Below, one piece after another: positions 35,087 through 44,541 of a DNA stretch of 64,000 bases. A model generated the notes under the pieces. The model ran no database searches and had not been told where the DNA came from. It saw only the letters and a program-made list of their open reading frames with translations. How positions within the stretch are numbered: the stretch's first letter is position 1; each line of letters opens with the position of its first letter. A program made the translations under genes and the position numbers. Source of the stretch: 1-14-2-50-31-20 sp964617555 (GTDB taxonomy: Bacteria > Bacteroidota > Ignavibacteria > Ignavibacteriales > Melioribacteraceae); the NCBI GenBank assembly GCA_964617555.1, contig CAZTYP010000102.1:44312-108311 (forward strand), in the 5' to 3' direction.

Positions 35087-35833
35087 ATGAGCAAGCATTT
35101 AATAAAAATAAATAATCTAAAAAAAAGTTTTGATAAACTTACGGTTCTTAACGGAATTGCTTTAGAGGTAAATCGTGGCGAAAATTTCATAGTATTCGGT
35201 CAAAGCGGTACCGGTAAAAGTGTTTTGCTGAAATGTATTGTGGGGTTGCTTAAACCCGATGCCGGAGAAATTTTTGTTAATAATAAAAACATTCTCGAAT
35301 TTTCCAACAAAGAGATGATGGAATACAGAAAAACACTCGGATTCCTTTTTCAAGGAGCGGCACTTTACGATTCAATGTCGGTAAGAGAAAATTTGAATTT
35401 TCCGTTAAAACGTAACTTTAATTTTTCCGAAGAAGAAAGAGAATACAAAATTGTTCAATCTCTAAAAATGGTGGGTTTGGAAAACGCTATAGATAAAATG
35501 CCTTCGGAACTTTCGGGCGGAATGAAAAAACGGATAGGACTTGCCAGAGCTATAATTACCGAGCCGGAATTAATGTTATACGATGAACCGACTACGGGTC
35601 TTGACCCCATTACATCCAAAGAAATAAGTGCTCTTATTTTGGAATTACAGAAAAAACTGGATATGACTTCAATTGTTGTAACGCACGATTTATTGTGTGC
35701 CCAAATTATTGCCGATAGAGCCATTGTTTTGCATAAAGGGGATATTATTGCCGAAGGAACTATTGACGAATTGACCGCTTCGAATAATAAATTTTTGCGT
35801 AATTTTTTTAGTAATAATATTATAAAAGAATAA
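35087..35833 (+). CDS. mlaF: ABC transporter ATPase, MlaF family
   Basis: 248 residues with an intact nucleotide-binding domain: Walker A GQSGTGKS at 38-45, Q-loop in FLFQGAALYDSM, signature LSGGMKKR, Walker B LMLYDEP and the switch His in VVTHDL. The FQGAALYDSMSVREN stretch is typical of MlaF. It powers lipid exchange together with the permease upstream and the MCE protein downstream. It overlaps nothing and has an AAAGGA site. Confidence 0.95.
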   Translation: MSKHLIKINNLKKSFDKLTVLNGIALEVNRGENFIVFGQSGTGKSVLLKCIVGLLKPDAGEIFVNNKNILEFSNKEMMEYRKTLGFLFQGAALYDSMSVRENLNFPLKRNFNFSEEEREYKIVQSLKMVGLENAIDKMPSELSGGMKKRIGLARAIITEPELMLYDEPTTGLDPITSKEISALILELQKKLDMTSIVVTHDLLCAQIIADRAIVLHKGDIIAEGTIDELTASNNKFLRNFFSNNIIKE

Positions 35834-35887
35834 AATATGAATAACCAATATCTTATTTTAGAATATTGGAAAGTTTAGGAGTAACAA

Positions 35888-36910
35888 ATGTTGTTTAAAA
35901 GTTTGGAAGGGGCGAGACTCGGTCTTTTTATATTTCTCGGTTCCTTTTTAATAGTTATGGCAATTTTTACAATTGGCAATAAAGATTCGTTATTTGTTAA
36001 CACAATTACAATTAATTCAAGATTTGAAAATGTAGAGGGGTTAAAAACCGGCTCGCCGGTTAGACTTAGCGGATATACCATTGGAAGTGTTAGTAATATT
36101 GTTCTTGCCGACGATACTTCCGGAACAGTAATAGTTACAATGCAAATTAATAAAGAACAACAACACTTTATAAGATTAGACAGCGAAGCATCAATTCAAA
36201 CAGAAGGGTTGGTCGGTAAAAAAATTGTTTCAATTTCCCCTGGTTCCTCAAGCAAAGCTGTTGTAGGAGATGGGAGTTTCATCAAATCAAAAACACCGCT
36301 TAATATCACAGAAGTAATAGAAAACACACAATCAATTATTAGTTATGCTAAAGATTTAACAAAGGATTTTGCCGATATTGTTTATAAAATAAACAAAGGA
36401 GAAGGCTCAATAGGTAAACTTGTTAACGACAACGAACTATATTCGGCTTCCGTGGATATTACACAAAGTGCAAAAACAAGTTTGGATACCATTACCGCCA
36501 AGATGAACCAAATTGCCGATCTTATTGTTACAACAAACGAAGTGGCCAAAAGGGTTTTTGCCGATATTGATACCTCTACTTCCGCAATAAAAAGAATTGT
36601 TACCCGAATTGAAAACGGAAAAGGTTCGTTGGGTAAATTTGTAAAAGATAATGATGCATATGACTCCGTTAAAATTATGATTGCCAATTTAACAAAATCA
36701 ACGGAAGCGGCAAAAGAAGGATTAATATCGTTTTCGGAAAATATGGAAGCTCTTAAACATAATTGGCTTTTCAAAAAATATTTTGAGGAACGAGGATATT
36801 GGAGTAAATCCGAAATAGATGATAAACTTAAACGTTTGCAAAAACAAAACGAATTATTAAACAAAAAATTGGAAGAATTAAAAAAACTGCAAAATATCAA
36901 TAGTAATTAA
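35888..36910 (+). CDS. mlaD: MCE-domain substrate-binding protein, MlaD family
   Basis: 340 residues. One N-terminal transmembrane helix (LGLFIFLGSFLIVMAIFTIG) anchors it in the inner membrane. An MCE domain (~35-115; FENVEGLKTGSPVRLSGYTIGSV, VGKKIVSISPG) follows. The C-terminal half contains repeated GEGSIGKLVNDNELY / GKGSLGKFVKDNDAY elements and a final coiled coil (KLKRLQKQNELLNKKLEELKKL). This long, repeat-bearing form is common outside Proteobacteria. It forms the hexameric lipid channel of the Mla complex. AGGAG precedes the ATG. Confidence 0.93.
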   Translation: MLFKSLEGARLGLFIFLGSFLIVMAIFTIGNKDSLFVNTITINSRFENVEGLKTGSPVRLSGYTIGSVSNIVLADDTSGTVIVTMQINKEQQHFIRLDSEASIQTEGLVGKKIVSISPGSSSKAVVGDGSFIKSKTPLNITEVIENTQSIISYAKDLTKDFADIVYKINKGEGSIGKLVNDNELYSASVDITQSAKTSLDTITAKMNQIADLIVTTNEVAKRVFADIDTSTSAIKRIVTRIENGKGSLGKFVKDNDAYDSVKIMIANLTKSTEAAKEGLISFSENMEALKHNWLFKKYFEERGYWSKSEIDDKLKRLQKQNELLNKKLEELKKLQNINSN

Positions 36911-37084
36911 ACTAATTTTTAAATGGAAAGATTTTTTAAAATTATTGTTTTTTTTCGTGCGAAACTCTTTTTTTAGACAAAATATCGCATTAATTTTCGT
37001 TTTATGTTTAGCAAATAATATCCTTTGTTTTTAACTCGTTATATTTGTTTTTACTTTACGGATAAAAAAAACAAAATACTTTTC

Positions 37085-37112
37085 TTGACAGCCGTTTTAA
37101 AAAGAATAATGT
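37085..37112 (+). promoter_or_regulatory. Possible promoter for the Mrp-Mbx operon
   Basis: A consensus -35 (TTGACA, 37085-37090) is followed after 16 bases by TAATGT (37107-37112) as a weak -10, ~55 bases before the first gene. Only the -35 is convincing. Confidence 0.35.
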
Positions 37113-37166
37113 TAGTATTCTCTATTTTATAAAATTTTGAATTGCATCAATTAAAATAAAAATTAT

Positions 37167-37655
37167 ATGAGCAGATTTATTTTTACCTTTGTTATTCTCT
37201 TTGCGGTTTGGCTCGGATTTACAACATCGTTAAACCCTCAAGAGTTGATAGTTGGAGCGGTACTCAGTTTATTAATTACCCTTTTTGCTTTTAAAACATT
37301 TACGGATTACGGATTATCATTTTTCCATCCTAAAAAATTATTCAATATTATTAAGTTTATATTTGTTTTTTTAATTGCACTTATTAAATCAAATTTTGAT
37401 GTTGCACGTCGTGTAATAAATCCTAAATTACCAATAAATCCGGGTATTGTTACATATAAAACCCAACTCAAATCCGATACCGCAAAAGTCTTTCTTGCCA
37501 ATGCAATAACATTAACTCCGGGGACCCTTACGGTTGATATAATTGGCGACGAACTTTTTATTCATTGGATTGATGTTATATCTCGTGAACCCGAAGTGAT
37601 TTTTAACGAAATAGGTGCAGATTTTGAAAGAATATTAAAGGAAATATTCGAATGA
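37167..37655 (+). CDS. Mrp/Mnh antiporter subunit E (MbxA-like)
   Basis: 162 residues; two N-terminal transmembrane helices (FVILFAVWLGFTTSLNP, LIVGAVLSLLITLFAF), a third at ~60-75, then a soluble part with the MnhE signature PGIVTYKTQLKSDTAKVFLA and NAITLTPGTLTVDI. MnhE is an accessory subunit of multisubunit Na+/H+ antiporters. Here it is the first of 13 same-strand genes whose order matches mbx/mbs of Thermococcales, so it is probably a membrane-arm subunit of a respiratory complex. Its stop overlaps the next start. Confidence 0.93.
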   Translation: MSRFIFTFVILFAVWLGFTTSLNPQELIVGAVLSLLITLFAFKTFTDYGLSFFHPKKLFNIIKFIFVFLIALIKSNFDVARRVINPKLPINPGIVTYKTQLKSDTAKVFLANAITLTPGTLTVDIIGDELFIHWIDVISREPEVIFNEIGADFERILKEIFE

Positions 37656-37912
37656 CAGAAACTTTCGATTTAATAGTTTTATCTATAATTGTTCTTGCCT
37701 CTGTTTTTGCGGCAATAAGAGGTTTGTTAGGTCCTACCGCATCCGATAGAATTGTTGCCTTAGATAGTTTAACAACAATTACAACTGCCGGCTTGGTAAT
37801 ACTCGGGCTTTATTTTGGGCGCTATATTTATATAGACGTTGCACTCATTTATGCTGTACTTGGTTTTGTAGGAGTACTTACGTTGGCAAGATATATGGAG
37901 GGAGGTTTATGA
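37652..37912 (+). CDS. Mrp/Mnh antiporter subunit F (MbxB-like)
   Basis: 86 residues with three transmembrane helices. Family motifs are GPTASDRIVALDSLT and the third helix LIYAVLGFVGVLTLARYME. It overlaps both neighbours by 4 bases (ATGA type), showing tight translational coupling. In Mbh/Mbx complexes this small subunit belongs to the sodium-translocating antiporter module. Confidence 0.93.
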   Translation: MTETFDLIVLSIIVLASVFAAIRGLLGPTASDRIVALDSLTTITTAGLVILGLYFGRYIYIDVALIYAVLGFVGVLTLARYMEGGL

Positions 37913-38259
37913 TACTTACATATATCGGTGCCGGATTGGTAGTTTTGGGTGTACTGTTTTTGTTCCTTGGAGCCTTGGGAATTTTTAGAATGCCCGATGT
38001 TTTTACCCGAATGCAAGCGGGAACAAAAGCCACAACATTAGGAGCTTTGGGAACAATTATCGGAGTAGGGTTAATTCAACCCGAATGGTTTTGGAAAACC
38101 TTGATAATTGCAATTTTTATCGCAATTTCTAACCCGATAAGTTCTCACGCTTTGGCTCGCGGAAGTTATAAAAGCGGGTTAAAACCATATCTTAAAGATA
38201 AAGACGGAATTGACACATATGCCGAAGCAAATGAAAAAGAAGATGAGGTTGATAAATGA
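37909..38259 (+). CDS. Mrp/Mnh antiporter subunit G (MbxC-like)
   Basis: 116 residues with three transmembrane helices and the MnhG signature FLGALGIFRMPDVFTRMQAGTKA, then LGALGTIIGVGL and NPISSHALARGSYKSG. The acidic tail (YAEANEKEDEVDK) is cytoplasmic. It overlaps the genes on either side by 4 bases. It is part of the antiporter module. Confidence 0.93.
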   Translation: MILTYIGAGLVVLGVLFLFLGALGIFRMPDVFTRMQAGTKATTLGALGTIIGVGLIQPEWFWKTLIIAIFIAISNPISSHALARGSYKSGLKPYLKDKDGIDTYAEANEKEDEVDK

Positions 38260-38510
38260 CAATAAGTGCTTTAACAATTTTGGTTTATGTATTAGCTGCC
38301 ATTTTAATATTAGCAGCACTTTTTGCTGTTAAACAAAAAGATTTGCTAATGGCGGTTATCGGTACTTCGGCTATCTCGGTTGTACTCTCAATTTTCTTTT
38401 ATATCCTTCAAGCCCCCGATGTTGCTTTAACGGAAGCTGCCATAGGAGTAGCTCTTTCCACAATTATTTTTGTTATTACAATTAAAAAAACCGAGAGGTA
38501 CGAAGAATGA
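38256..38510 (+). CDS. DUF4040 antiporter subunit (MbxD-like)
   Basis: 84 residues with three transmembrane helices. The third helix contains QAPDVALTEAAIGVALSTIIF, the conserved element of the C-terminal part of MrpA, which in Mbh/Mbx is split off as subunit D. The glutamate in LTEAAIG is thought to take part in ion translocation. It overlaps its neighbours by 4 bases. Confidence 0.92.
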   Translation: MTISALTILVYVLAAILILAALFAVKQKDLLMAVIGTSAISVVLSIFFYILQAPDVALTEAAIGVALSTIIFVITIKKTERYEE

Positions 38511-39187
38511 GAAAAGTTTTGGCTGTACTCCTTTTGGCAATTGTAGGGTATTATATGATTGATTCTTTCCTAAAAATACCTTTTGGCGAGAACAGAAATA
38601 CCGTTGGAGATTATTATTTAAATACTACGGTTAAAGAAACCGGCTCGGTAAATACGGTTACATCCATTGTGGTTAATTACAGAGGGTTTGATACCCTTGG
38701 CGAAGTTACGGTTTTATTTCTTGCTACAACCGGGCTTGCCGCAATCCTTTTTGAAAATAAAAAACGTAAAAGACGCCTCCAACATGCTTCACTTATTGTT
38801 AGAGTTGGGGCACATTTAATTTATCCGCTTATTATATTGCTTGGTGCTTACGTTTTTATTCACGGGCATTTAACTCCCGGAGGCGGTTTTCAGGGCGGTG
38901 CCATTATTGCTACTGGCGTTTTACTTATGTTTATGTCTTACCGTTCGTTTGAAGTTAGTCATAAACTGCTTGTATATTTTGAAAGTATTGCCGGTATTGC
39001 TTTTGTTACCATAGGATTGAGCGGTTTAATTTGGGGAACTTCTTTCCTTGAAAATATTTTGCCTCTCGGAATACCAAACAGTTTGTTTAGTGCCGGTGTT
39101 ATCCCCATAATTTACATTGCCGTTGGTGTTAAAGTAGGTGCGGAGTTAACCGGCTTGTTAGATAATTTATTAAAAACGATAAAATAG
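38507..39187 (+). CDS. Fused MrpA-C-terminal / MnhB subunit (MbxE-F-like)
   Basis: 226 residues. The first ~85 residues match the MbhE-like end of MrpA (VNYRGFDTLGEVTVLFLATTG, a conserved helix). From about residue 95 it is MnhB: GAYVFIHGHLTPGGGFQGGA with following helices. Combining the two pieces in one chain resembles the layout of mbx, in which E and F are not separate. It overlaps the previous gene by 4 bases, and the C subunit starts 8 bases later. Confidence 0.92.
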   Translation: MRKVLAVLLLAIVGYYMIDSFLKIPFGENRNTVGDYYLNTTVKETGSVNTVTSIVVNYRGFDTLGEVTVLFLATTGLAAILFENKKRKRRLQHASLIVRVGAHLIYPLIILLGAYVFIHGHLTPGGGFQGGAIIATGVLLMFMSYRSFEVSHKLLVYFESIAGIAFVTIGLSGLIWGTSFLENILPLGIPNSLFSAGVIPIIYIAVGVKVGAELTGLLDNLLKTIK

Positions 39188-39195
39188 GAAATTTG

Positions 39196-39537
39196 ATGGT
39201 TTATTATATATCCGCAATATTATTGATTTTAATAGGAATGTATGCGGTTCTTACAAAAAAGAACATTATCAAAATCGTAATCGGTTTATCAATTATAGAT
39301 AGCGGAATAAATTTATTATTAATTGCTATCGGATATGTAAAAGACGCTACTGCTCCAATTTTTTCGGATAGTTCGTTGAAAGCAAGCGGAATGGTAGACC
39401 CCGTACCGCAAGCATTGGTTTTAACTGCAATTGTAATTGGTCTTGGTGTTACATCGGTTGCATTGGCGTTGGTTATTCGTTTATATGACCATCATAAAAC
39501 TTTGAATATTGATAAAATCAGAAAATTAAAATGGTAA
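39196..39537 (+). CDS. Mrp/Mnh antiporter subunit C, NuoK-like (MbxG-like)
   Basis: 113 residues from the ATG at 39196; a TTG directly before it is in frame but the AGGAA site fits the ATG. Three transmembrane helices; the family's DSGINLLLIAIGYVKDATAPIF and DPVPQALVLTAIVIGLGVTSVALAL are plain. It is homologous to NuoK of complex I and contributes to the membrane channel. Confidence 0.94.
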   Translation: MVYYISAILLILIGMYAVLTKKNIIKIVIGLSIIDSGINLLLIAIGYVKDATAPIFSDSSLKASGMVDPVPQALVLTAIVIGLGVTSVALALVIRLYDHHKTLNIDKIRKLKW

Positions 39538-39574
39538 TAAAGAGAATTTAAGTTCTCTAACAAAAGGTGTGTTG

Positions 39575-41044
39575 ATGAGTTTAAGTCCAGTACATTTTAT
39601 AGCGGTGCCCTTATTGGCAGCATTTTTAATTCCTATTATTGGAAGATTTTCGAAAGAATTTGTTAAAATTGTTCCGGGAATTGTTTTTTTATATTTATCC
39701 TATGTGGCAATTTCCCTTTTTCCGGTTGCATTAAATAAGCCTGTTGTTGAAGTAATAGCAGGCTGGAAACCACCTTTCGGAATATCGTTATACTACGGAC
39801 CCCTTGCGGCGTTTTTAACTTCTCTTATTACTTTAATGGGATTTGTAATTTGGGTTTACAGTTATAAATTTATTATTCGCGAACCTATCGAAAAATATTA
39901 CATGTTATTTATGTTGTTAATTACCGGTTCTACGGGTATTATTTTAACCGGCGATCTTTTTAACATGTTTGTCTTTTTGGAAATTACCGCAATTGCCGCA
40001 TATTCGTTAACGGCATTTTTACGCGATAGAGACGGGGCTGAAGCTGCGTTTAAATATCTCCTTATCGGTTCTTTTGCTTCCGCATTTTTCTTACTTGCGG
40101 TAATGCTTATATATTCTCAAGTAGGTACTTTGAATTTTGCCGATATTGCCGATAAAATGAATACGGTTTCGTACGGAACAAAAATTTTAATCTTAATCTT
40201 TTTCTTGGTTGGGCTTGGCATAGAAGCGGAAGTTTTTCCTCTTAACGGGTGGGCTCCCGATGCATATTCGCAAGCCCCTTCCCCGATCGGAGCGGTATTC
40301 GGAGGCATTGTTGTTAAAGCATCGATATATGCATTGATGAGAATCATTTTCTTGTTTTTTAATTTTAACGAGGTGTTCCATTTCCTTTTAATTATAGGAA
40401 TAATTACAATGCTTATTGCCGAAATGTCAGCAATGAAACAACACCAAATAAAACGTATGCTTGCCTTTTCCTCAATAGGACAGATGGGGCTGGTAATAAT
40501 TGCTTTCAGCGTAGGTACTACCGATTCCGTTCAAGCCGGGTTATTCCAGATGTTTAACCATGCGGTAATTAAGGCAATGCTGTTCTTTGCAGCGGGATAT
40601 CTTGTTTTCCATTCAGGTTCAAAAAATATTTCAGCTTTGGACGGATTAGGACGCGACAAACCGGTTACAAGTTTCTTTTTTGCAATTGGTGCTTTAGCCA
40701 TTATGGGATTACCGCCGTTTTCGGGATTTTGGAGTAAGCTTTATATTCTCTTGTCCGTTGCCGATGCGGGATTAATCGCTGCGGTTGTGCTTGTTCTTAC
40801 CGCAAGTGTAATTGAAGCTGTTTATTATTTGCGCGTTGTAAGCCGTTTATATTTTAATAAAGAAACCGCAAGTCATTCCGAAGTTCGCAGAACCCCTGTT
40901 TCCGGCTTGGTTGCAATGGGTGTGCTTGCGGTTGTGATAATTGTTGTAGGTCTTTACCCCGATTATTTATGGCATATGTTAAAACCTGCGGCAGAAGAAC
41001 TAATTAACAAAGCAGCATATATCGGTAACGGTCTGCTTAAATAA
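39575..41044 (+). CDS. MrpD/NuoN-type antiporter-like subunit (MbxH-like)
   Basis: 489 residues with about 14 transmembrane helices; the ATG at 39575 has an AAGG site, and in-frame GTG and TTG codons precede it. Ion-path residues are visible: the helix 5 Glu in FVFLEITAIAAYSL, the helix 7 Lys in GIVVKASIYALMR, and EVFPLNGWAPDAYSQAPSPIG between them. MrpD homologues are the proton or sodium channels of Mrp antiporters, Mbh and complex I. It is the first of two such subunits in this operon, which distinguishes mbx (H and H') from mbh. Confidence 0.95.
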   Translation: MSLSPVHFIAVPLLAAFLIPIIGRFSKEFVKIVPGIVFLYLSYVAISLFPVALNKPVVEVIAGWKPPFGISLYYGPLAAFLTSLITLMGFVIWVYSYKFIIREPIEKYYMLFMLLITGSTGIILTGDLFNMFVFLEITAIAAYSLTAFLRDRDGAEAAFKYLLIGSFASAFFLLAVMLIYSQVGTLNFADIADKMNTVSYGTKILILIFFLVGLGIEAEVFPLNGWAPDAYSQAPSPIGAVFGGIVVKASIYALMRIIFLFFNFNEVFHFLLIIGIITMLIAEMSAMKQHQIKRMLAFSSIGQMGLVIIAFSVGTTDSVQAGLFQMFNHAVIKAMLFFAAGYLVFHSGSKNISALDGLGRDKPVTSFFFAIGALAIMGLPPFSGFWSKLYILLSVADAGLIAAVVLVLTASVIEAVYYLRVVSRLYFNKETASHSEVRRTPVSGLVAMGVLAVVIIVVGLYPDYLWHMLKPAAEELINKAAYIGNGLLK

Positions 41045-41111
41045 TTTAACCATAAATTTTGATTTTAACTGTTAGATTAAAAATCTGAAGTTGTAACAAG
41101 GATTTAATTTT

Positions 41112-42962
41112 ATGATTTCAATTACCGGAATATTAGTAATTACATTTGCAGCAGCAATGCTTACTTTTGTGTTGCATCATTTAATTCCCCAATTACGCAA
41201 TATTGTTGCGATTGTTGCCGTTGCTGTTGTGGGTTATATTGCATGGCAGTTACCCGTTGACCCGTATCTTCTACATTTCAATATCGGTCCGTTTAACATT
41301 ATTTGGGGTAATTCGGAATACAGCAGATTGTTTGCTGTTTTAATTTCCGTGCTTTCACTCTTTGCTTTAATTTATTCTTCCGATTTTATGGCAAAGCAAG
41401 AAAATCTCGGATTTTATTATCTCAATTTTCTTCTTTCCGTGGGTGGAATGTTTGGTATTGTTTACAGTCAGGATTTGGTATCTCTCTTTTTCTTTTGGGA
41501 AATTATGACATGGTCTTCCTTTATGATGGTGATATATTGTTGTAAAGAAGCTCAACCGGTAGGATTAAAATATTTTGTGTTTAGTGCAATAGGAGCTTAT
41601 GCAATTCTTATTGCTTTGGTACTTATTTATGCAAATCTCGGTTCGGTTACCTTTATTAAAATATTTGCCGGTTTTGATTCAATGAGTTTTGCGATTCAAT
41701 TAAGTGTTGTAATTTTAATGCTTATAGGCTTCGGAGTAAAGGCTGCGGTTATGCCGATGCATGTATGGGCTCCAGATGCTTATGCAACAGCACCCCTTTC
41801 TTATACAGCCGTTTTTTCCGGTGTTCTTTCCAAAATGGGTGTTTTCGGAATAGGGCTTTTGCTTTTCAAATTTACATCCGAAGCGGGATTTTATCCTTAT
41901 GTGCAATCCATACTTGCTTGGATTGGAGCATTAACCGCAATGCTTGCTACCTTTTATGCCGTTTTTCAAGATGATGCACGCAAGTTGTTGGCTTATTCTT
42001 CCGTAGGGCAACTGGGCTATATTATAGTTGGACTTGCAATCGGTACACCTATGGCAATTGCGGCGGCATTGTTTCTTGCAATTATTCACGGAGCATTTAA
42101 AGGGATTCTTTTTTATGCAACAGGGGCTGTTTATTACAGAACCGGAACAACGGATATGACGAAAGTTTCAGGTTTGATACGTAAAATGCCATTTACTTTT
42201 TTTTCGGCATTACTTGCAATTATTGCTGTTTCCGGTGTGCCGCCTCTTGGCGGATTTGTTTCCAAATGGATGCTATACGAAGCTCTTATTTCAAATAATA
42301 ATTATTTCTTGGTTATAATTGTTTTTGCAGCAAGCACCGGTGCCTTTCTATATCTTTACAGATTTATCTTTTCATTTTGGTTAGGTCAAGAGGAAAAAGA
42401 ATTTGAAGATGTTACTGAAGTTCCATGGTCTATGCGTGCTCCGATGGTACTGCTTGCATTGTTTACATTAATTGTCGGCCTTTTCCCGGGGTTGCTGTTA
42501 GATCCTATTTCAAAAGTAATTACTTATTTCGGTGTAAAAGGTGTTTCTTACGAATCATCCGTGTTGTTCAATACTTGGGGAAACAAAGTTGATATGAATA
42601 CTGTTATTTCCATAATAACAATTGTTTTTATAGCTGCTACACTTTTCTTAATATGGAAAAACAGAAAACAAACAAGATATGCAACAACAAAAGATATTCA
42701 TACATCCGGCGAAATTCCTACGGAAGAAGAAAATTTAACTTATCAACTCGATTTTTACAAGCCTTTTGAACGAGCTTTGGGTTGGGTATTAAAGCCGAGT
42801 GTAAATAAAATGTATAATAAAATTGCCGATAATTTGGAAGAAACATTTAACCATTTGCGTTTTGTTTATACCGGTAACGGTCAAACTTACGCCATGTATG
42901 TTGTAATATTTTTAGTGATTTTAATTTTATTTTCGGAATTAATTTTTAATGTAAAATTGTAA
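41112..42962 (+). CDS. Second MrpD/NuoL-type antiporter-like subunit (MbxH'-like)
   Basis: 616 residues, ~14 core transmembrane helices plus a C-terminal extension with a last helix (YVVIFLVILILFSELIF). Conserved residues include Glu in FFFWEIMTWSSFMMV and Lys in FSGVLSKMGVFGIGLL, with MPMHVWAPDAYATAPLSYTA between. The extra length after residue ~480 resembles the lateral helix region of NuoL-like subunits. Presence of two antiporter subunits implies more than one ion path, as in the Mbx/Mbs complex, where an extra H' is present. It precedes the NuoH-like gene. Confidence 0.94.
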   Translation: MISITGILVITFAAAMLTFVLHHLIPQLRNIVAIVAVAVVGYIAWQLPVDPYLLHFNIGPFNIIWGNSEYSRLFAVLISVLSLFALIYSSDFMAKQENLGFYYLNFLLSVGGMFGIVYSQDLVSLFFFWEIMTWSSFMMVIYCCKEAQPVGLKYFVFSAIGAYAILIALVLIYANLGSVTFIKIFAGFDSMSFAIQLSVVILMLIGFGVKAAVMPMHVWAPDAYATAPLSYTAVFSGVLSKMGVFGIGLLLFKFTSEAGFYPYVQSILAWIGALTAMLATFYAVFQDDARKLLAYSSVGQLGYIIVGLAIGTPMAIAAALFLAIIHGAFKGILFYATGAVYYRTGTTDMTKVSGLIRKMPFTFFSALLAIIAVSGVPPLGGFVSKWMLYEALISNNNYFLVIIVFAASTGAFLYLYRFIFSFWLGQEEKEFEDVTEVPWSMRAPMVLLALFTLIVGLFPGLLLDPISKVITYFGVKGVSYESSVLFNTWGNKVDMNTVISIITIVFIAATLFLIWKNRKQTRYATTKDIHTSGEIPTEEENLTYQLDFYKPFERALGWVLKPSVNKMYNKIADNLEETFNHLRFVYTGNGQTYAMYVVIFLVILILFSELIFNVKL

Positions 42963-43004
42963 AGGAAAATCTTTAAAAAGTTAAATAGGTTTTAGGGAAA
43001 ATAA

Positions 43005-43913
43005 ATGGATATCAATTGGATTAAAATAGCAGGATTTGTTCTTACACCGGTAATAGCATTTGTTGTGGGAGTAACCTACGGCGGGTTGGTGCGTAACATT
43101 ACCGCACGAATTCAAAATCGTTTCGGGCCGCCTGTTTGGCAGAATTTTTTGGATATTACTAAACTTTATAGTAAATCCACGGCAATTCATCATGGATGGA
43201 TGCAACGCTTGGGCCCGGCATTTGCACTAACGGCTTCCGTAACATCACTCTTTTTTATACCGGTTTTACGAGATTCCGAAATGTTTTCTCTTTTAAGTTT
43301 TGACGGCGATTTGATATTTTTGCTTTATATGATGGTTTTCGGTTCTCTCGGTATGGCGCTTGGCGTAGGACAAACCGGAAACCCTAATTCCGCAATCGGA
43401 GTATCGAGAGGTCTTTCTCAAATGGTAGGCTACGAAATTCCCTTTGTGCTTGCTCTTGTTGCAATTATGGTGCAATACCAAACAACAAATTTAAACGAAA
43501 TACTTGCCGCACAATCTCAATTTACCGATTGGATAATATTCCAAAATCCTTTTGCTTTTGCTGCAGGTATGCTTGCACTGCTCGGTATGATGGGATATGC
43601 CCCCTTTGATGTTGTAACCGCTCCTGCGGAACTTGCTTCCGGCCCACCCTCGGAATTCGGCGGAAAGTATCTTGCTGTTATGATGACAAGTCGTTCAATT
43701 TTTGCATTTGCAAAACTTGTTCTTTTTACCGATTTGTTTCTTGGCGGTGCCGATAATTTTATTACATTGGTAATTAAAACTTTTGCAATATATATGTTTC
43801 CGGTTCTTACCGGCATTGTTAATCCGCGTTTCAGAACCGAACATTCAATTCAATTTTTTTGGAAATGGCCTACGGTTTTGGGAATATTGGCAATAATAAT
43901 TGTAGTATGGTAA
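43005..43913 (+). CDS. NuoH-like membrane anchor subunit (MbxM-like)
   Basis: 302 residues with eight or so transmembrane helices. NuoH/HycD family signatures: ARIQNRFGPPVWQNFLDITKL near the N-terminus, SRGLSQMVGYEIPFVLALV centrally, and FDVVTAPAELASGPPSEFGGK with acidic residues of the E-channel. It links the antiporter arm to the peripheral electron-transfer arm. It starts 42 bases after the second antiporter subunit. Confidence 0.95.
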   Translation: MDINWIKIAGFVLTPVIAFVVGVTYGGLVRNITARIQNRFGPPVWQNFLDITKLYSKSTAIHHGWMQRLGPAFALTASVTSLFFIPVLRDSEMFSLLSFDGDLIFLLYMMVFGSLGMALGVGQTGNPNSAIGVSRGLSQMVGYEIPFVLALVAIMVQYQTTNLNEILAAQSQFTDWIIFQNPFAFAAGMLALLGMMGYAPFDVVTAPAELASGPPSEFGGKYLAVMMTSRSIFAFAKLVLFTDLFLGGADNFITLVIKTFAIYMFPVLTGIVNPRFRTEHSIQFFWKWPTVLGILAIIIVVW

Positions 43914-43937
43914 AATAAAAAAACAGAATAAAAAATT

Positions 43938-44492
43938 ATGACACCAAACATAAACGAAAAAGATAAATTAAGAATCAGAGAAATTGTTCAAAACTTTGCG
44001 CGCAAACATTCTCTTTGGGTACTTGCTTACGGAACGGGCTGCGGAGCAATCGAAATTCCGCCTACAATGACTTCACGATACGATGCGGAACGCTTCGGTA
44101 TTACCGGCTCCGCAACACCGCGTCAAGCCGATGTTCTTTTAATTACAGGATATCTTTCCACAAAAACTTTAAAACGCGTAATAAGAACTTACGAACAGAT
44201 GCAAGCTCCCAAATATGTAATCGGTTTCGGTTCCTGTACAATTAACGGCGGAATGTATTGGGACAGTTACAATACTATTAATGCTCTCGATAGATATATT
44301 CCCGTAGATGTTTATATAAACGGATGTATGCCCCGTCCCGAAGCTGTAATTGAAGGTTTTATTAAACTTCAAAATCTTATTGCCGAAGGGAAAGCCAACG
44401 GAGCGGAAAAGTATATGGAAAATCTGGAATGGTATAGAGAAAATCAAAAAAAGATTATCCATAATTGGCAAATGCCTGATTTTAACTGGTAA
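43938..44492 (+). CDS. NuoB / [NiFe]-hydrogenase small-subunit homologue (MbxJ-like)
   Basis: 184 residues. Cluster ligands: Cys35 (GTGCGAIE), Cys100 (GFGSCTINGG) and Cys130 (INGCMPRPE). Homologues carry four cysteines for the proximal [4Fe-4S] cluster: CxxC (hydrogenases) or CC (NuoB) at the first position. Here the partner of Cys35 is missing (Gly32/Thr33/Gly34 precede it), so the cluster has only three obvious Cys ligands. It would sit next to the large-subunit active site. It begins 24 bases after the NuoH-like gene. Confidence 0.93.
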   Translation: MTPNINEKDKLRIREIVQNFARKHSLWVLAYGTGCGAIEIPPTMTSRYDAERFGITGSATPRQADVLLITGYLSTKTLKRVIRTYEQMQAPKYVIGFGSCTINGGMYWDSYNTINALDRYIPVDVYINGCMPRPEAVIEGFIKLQNLIAEGKANGAEKYMENLEWYRENQKKIIHNWQMPDFNW

Positions 44493-44541
44493 CAGATATC
44501 AAAAGTTTAAGATAATAAATCATAAAATTTATTTGGTTAAT

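Noticed and set aside
36382..36900. 172-codon minus-strand frame opposite mlaD
   Set aside because: The mlaD frame shows the repeat and coiled-coil pattern of the family, so the opposite frame is incidental.
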